Assembly: GCA_002407925.1 (NCBI GenBank)
Contig: DHPN01000028.1
Span: 15,760-27,996, forward strand
Length of the DNA stretch: 12,237 nt
Direction of reading: 5' to 3'
Source of the DNA: Atopobiaceae bacterium UBA5363
Lineage (GTDB): Bacteria > Actinomycetota > Coriobacteriia > Coriobacteriales > Atopobiaceae
The position numbers were made by a program, and so were the translations under genes. Below are positions 5,859 to 12,237 of the stretch, piece after piece. How positions within the stretch are numbered: the stretch's first letter is position 1; the number at the start of each line of letters is the position of its first letter. The notes under the pieces are model-generated. The model was given only the letters and a program-made list of their open reading frames with translations, did no database searches and was not told where the DNA came from.

Positions 5859-8800
5859 ATGTCGATGCAAGTGCAGGAGATTAATGACAAGGATAGATGG
5901 TCCAGGCTCATAGAAGCACATGGTTGCCACCCGCTTCAGGCTTGGCAGTGGGGAGAGCTCAAGAGCTCAACGGGGTCGTGGACAGCAAGCCGCCTTGTTT
6001 GTGTAGAAGATGATGATGTCGTTGGCATTGCGCAAGTGCTTACGAGGAAGATTCCTTTTCCTTTTCGCTTCATCTGCTATATTCCACGAGGCCCTTGGTC
6101 AAAAGACGAGAGTCGCTTCGGAGAAGTTGCTGATGCCTGTGCCACGTGGTGTGAAAGCACCTTTCACCCAGTTTCACTGAAGATCGAGCCAGCTTTGACA
6201 GATGCGGACCTATCCGCAAACTGGAGTCATGGCCAGCGCGTTCTGCTTGGGCTTACCGCCGTGCTCAACCTTCAGCAAGACGAGGAGGCCATATTCTCTC
6301 AGCTGCCGTCGAAGAAGGCGCGCCAGTACATTCGCAAGGCCAAAAGAGATGGCGTCACCGTCAGAGAGGCTGCTGCGTCTGACCTCGAAGGACTTTTGCA
6401 TGTCTATCATAAAACTGCTGAGCACGACAACTTTGCCATCCATGCCGATGAGTTCTATGCCAAAGCCTTTGAAACCCTTTGCGGCCTGCAACAGCTTTTC
6501 GTCGCCGAGAAGGACGGGGAACTGCTTGCTTTCCTGTGGAATGTCACGACGAGCGGAGCTGCATTTGAGCTGTGGGGTGGCGTGAGCGACAAGGGCAAGC
6601 AGCTGCGTGCTAACTATCTGCTCAAATGGGAGGCCATCAAGCAGGCGAAGCGCCGCGGCGCAGCCTTGTATGACCTCAATGGACTTTTAAATGATGGCAT
6701 CAGCGAATTCAAGCGTCGCTTCTCTCGCGAACAAGTTCGATGGACAGGGACGTGGGAGCGGCCGCTCAGTCCACTCTACGGCGCCTGGAATGCCGGATTG
6801 AAGCTTTACCAGCGCCAGCTTAAGAGTTTCAGCGACGAAGAGGTCGATGGGCAGCAAGGCACAGACGCCTTTGTAAAAGAGCAGCCTGAGGAGGCACAGA
6901 GCAGAATCGTAGTCAATGAGGGGCACCTTAGGGAGGTGCTGGCAAGGCGCACAGGCACATGCGCACACGACTGGTATCTTGTCTTCAAAGCTCGCTACGC
7001 AATGGAGTTGGTGTTTGAGACGTTGCGCGAGCTTCGCGGAGATGGTGCAGTCGCAACACAGCTCTTCACCTGTGTTACTGCTATCGACCCCATACTAAAG
7101 GCTGGTCTTGTGCCCAAGTACCTCGACATCAATCCAAGTAATTTAATGATTGATCAAAGGGCCCTTGAGGCAGCTGAGAGCGTGTATGCCATTGTGATGC
7201 AGCACAGCTTTGGCATCATTGACAACAGTGCAAGTCGTCGCTTGGCAGAATGCGCCCACGAAAAAGAAGCACTTCTTGTTGAGGATTGTGCCCATTGTGT
7301 ATGCCGCTTTGCCCGTGATGAAGAAGGAAAGCCCCTTGCTGACGTCTCGATCCATTCTTTTGGGGTTCAGAAAATACTTCCGACGAATTTTGGCGGCGCA
7401 ATTTGGATAAATCCATCGCTTCGCAAGGGTGAAGGCATACCTACAGAGTTTTCCCTCAGACTTCGCAGAAAGCTTGAGGCTCTCCCGAACCTTGATTCAA
7501 AGCTTGACGTCGCGGCGAGAAGCTATCTCAACCAAAACCGTATTTTAAACCGTCTGCCAGAAAGCTCTTCGACAAGTATGCGCAGGCGTTGGGTTGAGAA
7601 GGGTAAAATTGAGCTTCCTGTCTCTCAAGCCGAGCAAAGCGGGGACCTTCCCTTGCGTGCCCAACGTCCAAGCGCATGGGTAAACGACAAAGCGATAGCT
7701 GCCCTCAATGACATAGATGCAAATGAGCAGGCACGCGTTGCGTCGGTTAGCTGCTACGACGCTTTCTTTTCACAGAATCACCAATTTGCGGTTCCTGAGG
7801 GCGCGCGTGCGATGCCTCCCCAGCCTTTGATGCGCTATCCAATCTTGGCAAAAAGTACAGCTGAGGCAGACAAACGTATCTCTGAACTTCGACAGCGCGG
7901 CGTCTATGCCGAAAAGTGGGGGAGGCCCTTGCTGTACCCAGGCATCATAAACCGCGCTCCCTATAAATTGCCGGCATGCCTTGAGGAAGAAGCTCCAGCG
8001 TCGCTTGACATATCAAAACGTATTATTTGTTTGCCCACCGAGCTCACTGGGCAGCAGATGTCTGCCGTGTTTGAGCTTTTGCGCAGCCATTCTACTGAGA
8101 CCGAGGAGGTATATTGCCCGATTACAGATGAGAAAGAAATTCCAGGCCGTTTGGTCCCGGTCATTCTCGGGGGCGATATCCTCGCCTATTCATATGTGCG
8201 CTGCTTCTACAGTGCCTATGGCATACGCCCGATTGTGCTGTCTGCAATTGACCACAAAATAACCTCATCCAGCAAGCTATGTGACTATCGAGTCGTCCAG
8301 AATTTCTTGAATGAGGATGAATTGCTGCGCTACATCTGTGATCTTGGGCGTCAATTGGTTGCGAGAGGCAAAGTGGGGCTTTTGCTGGGGAGCTCCGATT
8401 GGCAGGCCCGCCTGCTTTCTAAAAACAAGGGACTCCTCTCGCGATGGTATAAGGTACCCTACATCGACTTTAACCTCCTTGATCGTATCACCCAAAAAGA
8501 GGAGTTCTACTCGATCTGCGACGAGCTCGGCATAGCCCATCCCAAGACCTGGCTTGTTGACTGCTCTAGCGACGCTCAAGAGGAGCCGCTTGCCTTCTCA
8601 CAGCTTACTTACCCGCTGATAGCAAAGCCTTCGAATTCAGCCGCCTATGATTTGATCGACTTTGAGGGACGCCAAAAAATTTACAAGATCGATTCTGAGG
8701 CAAGGCTGCGGCAGGTCATCAAGATGCTGCGGCAATCAGCCTATGGCCACAAATTGGTTGTCCAGGATTACATCCCTGGCTCCGATCAGGGGATTCGTTC

Positions 8801-9365
8801 TCTTACTGCCTATTGTGACACAGAGGGCCGCATATGCGTCGTAAGCGGAGGGCGTGTCATTTTGCAGGATCATGACCCACAGGCGATCGGCAACCCTGTC
8901 GTCATACAGTCAGAGCGCATCGAGCAGATAATACGAGACGCCGAAAAGTTTCTCGTCCATGTTTCCTATCACGGTTTTGCCAATTTCGACATTAAGTTTG
9001 ATCCAAGAGATGGCCACTACAAATTCTTTGAGATAAACACACGGCCCGGGCGCAACACCTACTATATGAGCCTCGGCGGGGTGAACTTTGTCGAGCCGCT
9101 GGTTAACGACTGCGTCTTAGGAAGGCGTCTTGAGCGGAAGGAGGCGTACCAACCATTTGTGTACAGCCTCGTCCCCTCCGCAGTTGTTCGTGACCATGTC
9201 GATGATAGCGCGCTGCGCCAGCAGCTGTTGGGGCAATATGCGTCGGGGCTTGCGCGCTCTCCCTTAGACAACCCAGATGACGGGCTGCTGCATGCATGCT
9301 GGGCACATGCATATAAGCTGCGCCAAATTCAGAAGTTCAACAAATTTATGGGGCAGGGGCGCTGA
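5859..9365 (+). CDS. Three-module cross-bridge enzyme: FemAB transferase + DegT/StrS-type PLP enzyme + D-aspartate-ligase-like ATP-grasp
   Basis: The product has 1168 residues and is probably cytoplasmic, as no signal peptide is seen. Module 1 (about 1-325) is FemAB: L-Q-A-W-Q-W-G-E near the N-terminus, the basic helix S-K-K-A-R-Q-Y-I-R-K-A-K at 151-162, and G280-I-S-E-F-K-R-R-F288. A polar linker follows. Module 2 (about 372-750) is a fold-type-I PLP enzyme of the DegT/DnrJ/EryC1/StrS family: F-K-A-R-Y-A-M-E-L, H-S-F-G-I-I-D, E475-D476-C-A-H479 and S-F-G-V-Q-K505, with K505 the predicted Schiff-base lysine and D476 the pyridine-binding Asp. Module 3 (about 764-1100) is ATP-grasp: L-G-G-D near its start, I-A-K923-P, V-V-Q-D-Y-I-P-G, F-D1044-I-K-F and F-E1058-I-N1060-T-R-P-G-R. 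From memory it resembles the Enterococcus faecium D-aspartate ligase. All key residues are present, so all modules may be active. Domain calls are strong; substrates and the joint reaction are inferred. Confidence 0.88.
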   Translation: MSMQVQEINDKDRWSRLIEAHGCHPLQAWQWGELKSSTGSWTASRLVCVEDDDVVGIAQVLTRKIPFPFRFICYIPRGPWSKDESRFGEVADACATWCESTFHPVSLKIEPALTDADLSANWSHGQRVLLGLTAVLNLQQDEEAIFSQLPSKKARQYIRKAKRDGVTVREAAASDLEGLLHVYHKTAEHDNFAIHADEFYAKAFETLCGLQQLFVAEKDGELLAFLWNVTTSGAAFELWGGVSDKGKQLRANYLLKWEAIKQAKRRGAALYDLNGLLNDGISEFKRRFSREQVRWTGTWERPLSPLYGAWNAGLKLYQRQLKSFSDEEVDGQQGTDAFVKEQPEEAQSRIVVNEGHLREVLARRTGTCAHDWYLVFKARYAMELVFETLRELRGDGAVATQLFTCVTAIDPILKAGLVPKYLDINPSNLMIDQRALEAAESVYAIVMQHSFGIIDNSASRRLAECAHEKEALLVEDCAHCVCRFARDEEGKPLADVSIHSFGVQKILPTNFGGAIWINPSLRKGEGIPTEFSLRLRRKLEALPNLDSKLDVAARSYLNQNRILNRLPESSSTSMRRRWVEKGKIELPVSQAEQSGDLPLRAQRPSAWVNDKAIAALNDIDANEQARVASVSCYDAFFSQNHQFAVPEGARAMPPQPLMRYPILAKSTAEADKRISELRQRGVYAEKWGRPLLYPGIINRAPYKLPACLEEEAPASLDISKRIICLPTELTGQQMSAVFELLRSHSTETEEVYCPITDEKEIPGRLVPVILGGDILAYSYVRCFYSAYGIRPIVLSAIDHKITSSSKLCDYRVVQNFLNEDELLRYICDLGRQLVARGKVGLLLGSSDWQARLLSKNKGLLSRWYKVPYIDFNLLDRITQKEEFYSICDELGIAHPKTWLVDCSSDAQEEPLAFSQLTYPLIAKPSNSAAYDLIDFEGRQKIYKIDSEARLRQVIKMLRQSAYGHKLVVQDYIPGSDQGIRSLTAYCDTEGRICVVSGGRVILQDHDPQAIGNPVVIQSERIEQIIRDAEKFLVHVSYHGFANFDIKFDPRDGHYKFFEINTRPGRNTYYMSLGGVNFVEPLVNDCVLGRRLERKEAYQPFVYSLVPSAVVRDHVDDSALRQQLLGQYASGLARSPLDNPDDGLLHACWAHAYKLRQIQKFNKFMGQGR

Positions 9366-9420
9366 AGAGGCTCCCATGAGCATCTCTTGAGAGCCTTGAT
9401 CTTGGGACCGTTAGAAAATC

Positions 9421-11388
9421 ATGAGGGATTCGGACCGCAAAAGACACAGAACAGTCACGCTTGCCGAGCAGGTGGAGCAGGTTCCTACCGACCCCGGATG
9501 CTATCTCTGGAAAGATGGGGACGGCAAGGTCATCTATGTAGGCAAGGCCAAGAACTTGCGCGCGCGCATGCGGCAGTACACAACCCTGCAAGACGAGCGT
9601 GCCAAGATCCCCCTTATGATGCAGGTCGTGCGTTCGTTTGACTATATCGTTGTCGGCAGCGAGCATGAGGCGCTCGTGCTCGAGCGCAACCTCATCAACC
9701 AATATCACCCATACTTCAACGTTGACTTCAAAGATGACAAGAGCTACCCGTACATTGCAATTACCGAGTCTGATGTCTTTCCGGCCATCAAATACACACG
9801 AGAGCGTCATAGGAAGGGGACACGTTACTTCGGGCCCTACACAGACGCGCACGCCGCGCGCGATACGATCGACACGCTGCGTAAGGTCATACCAACGTGC
9901 ATAGCGACATGCGCAGAGTGGAAACGCTGCCGGCGCTGGCTTGCCTCGCATCCTGAAGAGGCGGGTGTCGCCAATCTCGCCTTCGCCGAGCATGGGCGTC
10001 CCTGCTTTGACTATCACGTCGGCCGCGGGCCAGGCGTTTGCTGCGGCGCAATCGACACGGTGTCTTACGCTCGTCATATAAGCGACGTGGAACGCTTCTT
10101 GGAAGGTAAGCGCAGTGATGTCGTCAACGAGCTGAACGTTCAGATGGGGGAGGCCGCCTCAGCCCTTGACTTCGAGAAGGCCGAGCGCATCAAGCATCGC
10201 CTTGAGACGATAAATGCCCTTGACGACCGTCAGGAGGTGCTTTTTGCGCCTGACGTCTCCATGGATGCAGTAGGCTTCTTTCGCGAGGAGACAATATCTG
10301 CCGCCTGCGTGTTCGTGGTGCGGGAGGGTCGTACGATCAGAAGCGTCGATTTCATACTTAACAAGGGTGCCGACGTGCCCGAGCTCGAGCTTGTTGAAGG
10401 TTTTGTCAAGCGCTATTACGACGAGACAGCTGACATTCCCGCTGAGGTCGATCTCGCCTTTGATCTTCCGGATGCTGAGGTCATCGAGCAATGGCTCTCT
10501 GACAAACGTGCGCATGTCTGCCATCTGCACAGGCCTGTGCGAGGGGAGCGAGCCCATCTGCTTGAGATGGCTGCTGACAATGCTCACCATGCGTTGCTGC
10601 GCTATATGGTCCGCACCGGATATGCCGACAAAAGGACTAATGAGGCATTGTTGCAGCTAGAAAGCGCGCTAGCGCTTGATGGGCCTCCGATGAGGATCGA
10701 ATGCTTTGACGTTTCGACTTTGCATGGTGCCTTCACGGTGGCGTCGATGGTCGTCTTTAGCAATGGGAGGCCGGATAAGGCTGCGTACCGTCGTTTCAAG
10801 ATACGCGCGCCGCTTGACGAGGCAAATGACTTCGCCTCGATGTCTGAGGTGTTGGCGCGTCGCTTCTCTCCTGAGCGCATGTCCGATAAAAAGTTTGGCT
10901 CTCGCCCAGATCTGCTCGTTGTTGATGGCGGCAAGCCGCAGCTGAGTGCTGCGATGGATCAGCTGCATGCTCTTGGGCTTTCGATCCCCGTATGTGGCCT
11001 AGCAAAATCTGACGAGGAGGTGTTCGTCCCGTGGGATGAGACGCCTGTTGTCCTTCCGTCAGGGTCTCCTTCGTTGTACCTCATCAAGCAGGTCCGTGAC
11101 GAGTCGCATCGCTTCGCCATCACGTTTCACCGCGAGCTGCGCACCAAGGCACAGTCCGTCTCGATCCTCGATGAGGTCTATGGTGTAGGGCCCAAGCGCA
11201 GGCGCGATCTCATGCGGCACTTTGGCTCGTTCAAGCGCCTGCGCAAGGCCTCTGTTGATGAGATTGCTTCGGTCAAGGGGATATCAACACAGGTAGCACA
11301 CAACATATGGGATGCGATGCAAGTCCTGAACGATCGGCAGGAAAAGGCGTTGTCGTCGGAGGCGCCGGAGACGTCTGCCTCCGATTAA
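9421..11388 (+). CDS. uvrC: Excinuclease ABC subunit C (UvrC)
   Basis: UvrC makes both incisions beside a DNA lesion in nucleotide excision repair, after recruitment by UvrB. The product has 655 residues, close to the usual 590-680. The domains are in the expected order: GIY-YIG nuclease with G-C-Y28 and I-Y39-V-G41-K-A-K-N-L-R47, then R-Y-F-G-P-Y-T-D; a Cys-bearing region (C-I-A-T-C-A-E-W-K-R-C); a UvrB-binding UVR helix pair from about 242 (F-E-K-A-E-R-I); the RNase-H-like nuclease with D430 (C-F-D-V-S), D502 (V-V-D-G-G-K-P-Q) and H563 (D-E-S-H-R-F); and a C-terminal double helix-hairpin-helix (G-V-G-P-K-R-R, V-K-G-I-S-T). The ATG at 9421 has only a weak ribosome-binding site (GGGACCG, ten or more bases away), but the next in-frame candidate, a TTG at the conserved T-L-A-E-Q, has none. 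It lies 55 bases after the three-module gene and may be cotranscribed with it. Confidence 0.96.
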   Translation: MRDSDRKRHRTVTLAEQVEQVPTDPGCYLWKDGDGKVIYVGKAKNLRARMRQYTTLQDERAKIPLMMQVVRSFDYIVVGSEHEALVLERNLINQYHPYFNVDFKDDKSYPYIAITESDVFPAIKYTRERHRKGTRYFGPYTDAHAARDTIDTLRKVIPTCIATCAEWKRCRRWLASHPEEAGVANLAFAEHGRPCFDYHVGRGPGVCCGAIDTVSYARHISDVERFLEGKRSDVVNELNVQMGEAASALDFEKAERIKHRLETINALDDRQEVLFAPDVSMDAVGFFREETISAACVFVVREGRTIRSVDFILNKGADVPELELVEGFVKRYYDETADIPAEVDLAFDLPDAEVIEQWLSDKRAHVCHLHRPVRGERAHLLEMAADNAHHALLRYMVRTGYADKRTNEALLQLESALALDGPPMRIECFDVSTLHGAFTVASMVVFSNGRPDKAAYRRFKIRAPLDEANDFASMSEVLARRFSPERMSDKKFGSRPDLLVVDGGKPQLSAAMDQLHALGLSIPVCGLAKSDEEVFVPWDETPVVLPSGSPSLYLIKQVRDESHRFAITFHRELRTKAQSVSILDEVYGVGPKRRRDLMRHFGSFKRLRKASVDEIASVKGISTQVAHNIWDAMQVLNDRQEKALSSEAPETSASD

Positions 11389-11771
11389 GTAAAAAGCACT
11401 TTAAAACTGCTCTCCTCGGCAACGAGGGGCATCTCTTTTTTCTCGTCTATCGTGTAGGAGATGCGGAAGCGCGCATATTGTTTGTTGAATAAGGTGAAGA
11501 AGCATCCGATCTGCTCGTTGCTGCCTTGGAGCTCCATCGTCACAGAGCCATCCCATTCGTTGCGCACCCAACCAGTGAGCCCTAACTTCTCAGCACAGGT
11601 TTTGGCATTCCAACGAAAGCCGACGCCCTGCACCTCTCCTCGGAAAATCATATGGAGGCGGCGTAGATTGCCAGGATGTTCCGCCTCGCTTGGCATCTTC
11701 GCCGGCTCAGAGCCGCCAGGGCTGCCTTGCGGCCTGTCTGCTGACAAGCGCCCCTTGAACCAGTCGAACAT
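11385..11771 (-). CDS. Acylphosphatase with N-terminal extension
   Basis: Acylphosphatases hydrolyse the carboxyl-phosphate bond of acyl phosphates in the cytoplasm. The domain is clear from F43-R-G-E-V-Q-G-V-G-F-R53 and L-T-G-W-V-R-N71. R53 binds phosphate and N71 orients water; their 18-residue spacing matches the family. I start at ATG 11771 because CGGAGG lies four bases upstream on the minus strand; the frame continues upstream to an ATG at 11816 with no comparable site. The product then has 128 residues against about 90 for a bare domain. The extra 38 N-terminal residues begin M-F-D-W-F-K-G and continue with a polar Gly/Pro/Ser-rich stretch. The TAA shares the TTAA at 11385-11388 with the uvrC stop on the other strand. 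The domain call is secure; the physiological substrate of this family is generally unclear. Confidence 0.9.
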   Translation of the reverse strand: MFDWFKGRLSADRPQGSPGGSEPAKMPSEAEHPGNLRRLHMIFRGEVQGVGFRWNAKTCAEKLGLTGWVRNEWDGSVTMELQGSNEQIGCFFTLFNKQYARFRISYTIDEKKEMPLVAEESSFKVLFT

Positions 11772-11775
11772 TGTG

Positions 11776-11781
11776 CCTCCG
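11776..11781 (-). promoter_or_regulatory. Ribosome-binding site that fixes the acylphosphatase start
   Basis: Read on the minus strand this is CGGAGG, four bases before ATG 11771. It makes the short N-terminus (M-F-D-W-F-K) preferable to the ATG at 11816, which would add 15 His/Arg-rich residues. Confidence 0.6.
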
Positions 11782-11878
11782 TCTCTGTGCCTCTTGCGCA
11801 AATGAGTCATGTGCACCTCATGATGTTTACAATAGTAGTAACTATGGAACTTAAGTACACGTTCGATGCGGAGGACGC

Positions 11879-12237
11879 ATGGCTTCCAAATGTAATCTCA
11901 TAGTCGACTCTTGTTGTGACTTCACTGCGGCACAAGTTGAGAAGGCTGGGCTTGTCTGTCTCCCATTCACCTACACAGAGGCGAATAAGCCAGACGGAGG
12001 CTTCCATGGCGAAGACGATCTCTTTCAAAGCCGCGGGGTTCATGAGTTTTACGAGGCAATTCAGAAAGGCGCAGCCCCATTGACGTCGCAACCCAGTCAG
12101 GCTGTATATGAAAAAGCATTTCGTGATGCGCTCGACTCGGGCATTCCGACGGTTTGCCTTTGCCTCTCAACGGGCATTTCTGGCGCTTATAATGGCGCCT
12201 GCATTGCATTAGACCGCCTCAAGGAAGAGACGGGGGA
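11879..12237 (+). CDS. DegV family fatty-acid-binding protein (FakB-like), 3'-truncated
   Basis: DegV/FakB proteins bind a fatty acid and, in Firmicutes, present it to the kinase FakA for phosphorylation so that host fatty acids can enter lipid synthesis. The visible 119 residues carry the family pattern: N-L-I-V-D10-S11 at the first strand, V-C-L-P-F-T-Y, the fatty-acid-contact motif L-T69-S70-Q71-P-S, and L96-S-T-G-I-S101-G-A-Y-N. The usual S-G-T-Y reads S-G-A-Y here, and the common D-S-T reads D-S-C-C, minor variations. ATG 11879 is preceded by CGGAGG with four bases between. It is divergent from the acylphosphatase; the 107 bases between the two starts hold short inverted repeats but no promoter I can assign with confidence. 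The gene runs off the right end; full proteins are about 280 residues. Confidence 0.9.
   Translation, partial: MASKCNLIVDSCCDFTAAQVEKAGLVCLPFTYTEANKPDGGFHGEDDLFQSRGVHEFYEAIQKGAAPLTSQPSQAVYEKAFRDALDSGIPTVCLCLSTGISGAYNGACIALDRLKEETG

Noticed and set aside
9376..9390. Four-codon reading frame (ATG to TGA) just upstream of uvrC, considered as a regulatory leader peptide
   Set aside because: It is too short to distinguish from chance and has no attenuator-like structure with a T-run after it.
9346..10077. Minus-strand open frame of 243 codons
   Set aside because: It is antisense to the conserved GIY-YIG part of uvrC; the openness reflects codon bias and the translation matches nothing I recognise.
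11807..11845. Short inverted repeats TCATG/CATGA and ATAGT/ACTAT between the divergent acylphosphatase and DegV genes, considered as operators; TTTACA at 11826-11831 considered as a -35
   Set aside because: The arms are only five bases and no -10 at proper spacing could be found on either strand.

Overview
The window looks like chromosomal DNA of a Gram-positive actinobacterium of the class Coriobacteriia (an Atopobium/Olsenella/Collinsella-type organism). This is an inference from moderate GC content, the cell-wall gene content and protein style. No rRNA or other taxonomic marker is present, so the genus is open. I see no tRNA, rRNA, CRISPR array, insertion sequence or phage gene. The region reads as stable core chromosome with nine genes, partial at both ends.

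Layout. (1) 1-270: the 3' part of hisE (histidine biosynthesis), plus strand. (2) 343-1464: a membrane-anchored glycerophosphodiester phosphodiesterase on the minus strand, convergent with hisE and divergent from murJ. (3) 1575-9365: four plus-strand cell-wall genes. These are murJ (lipid II flippase family), a stand-alone FemX/FemAB-like aminoacyl transferase with a good promoter in front of it, a secreted coiled-coil NlpC/P60 peptidoglycan hydrolase of the CwlO/PcsB type, and a 1168-residue three-module protein. That protein joins a FemAB transferase, a DegT/DnrJ/EryC1/StrS-type PLP enzyme and an ATP-grasp ligase resembling D-aspartate ligase. (4) 9421-11388: uvrC (nucleotide excision repair), plus strand. 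(5) 11385-11771: an acylphosphatase on the minus strand whose stop codon interlocks with that of uvrC. (6) 11879-12237: the 5' part of a DegV/FakB-type fatty-acid-binding protein.

How it fits together. The block 1575-9365 suggests a wall-building and remodelling neighbourhood. MurJ would export lipid II, the FemX-like protein and the FemAB module would add amino acids to the stem peptide, and the ATP-grasp module would ligate a (probably D-) amino-dicarboxylic acid. The PLP module could make or convert the amino acid used, and the NlpC/P60 protein would cut the finished wall. The fused FemAB / PLP enzyme / ATP-grasp polypeptide is the most unusual item in the window. Its three active sites all look intact, which argues for a single enzyme building a peptidoglycan cross-bridge and possibly supplying its own substrate.
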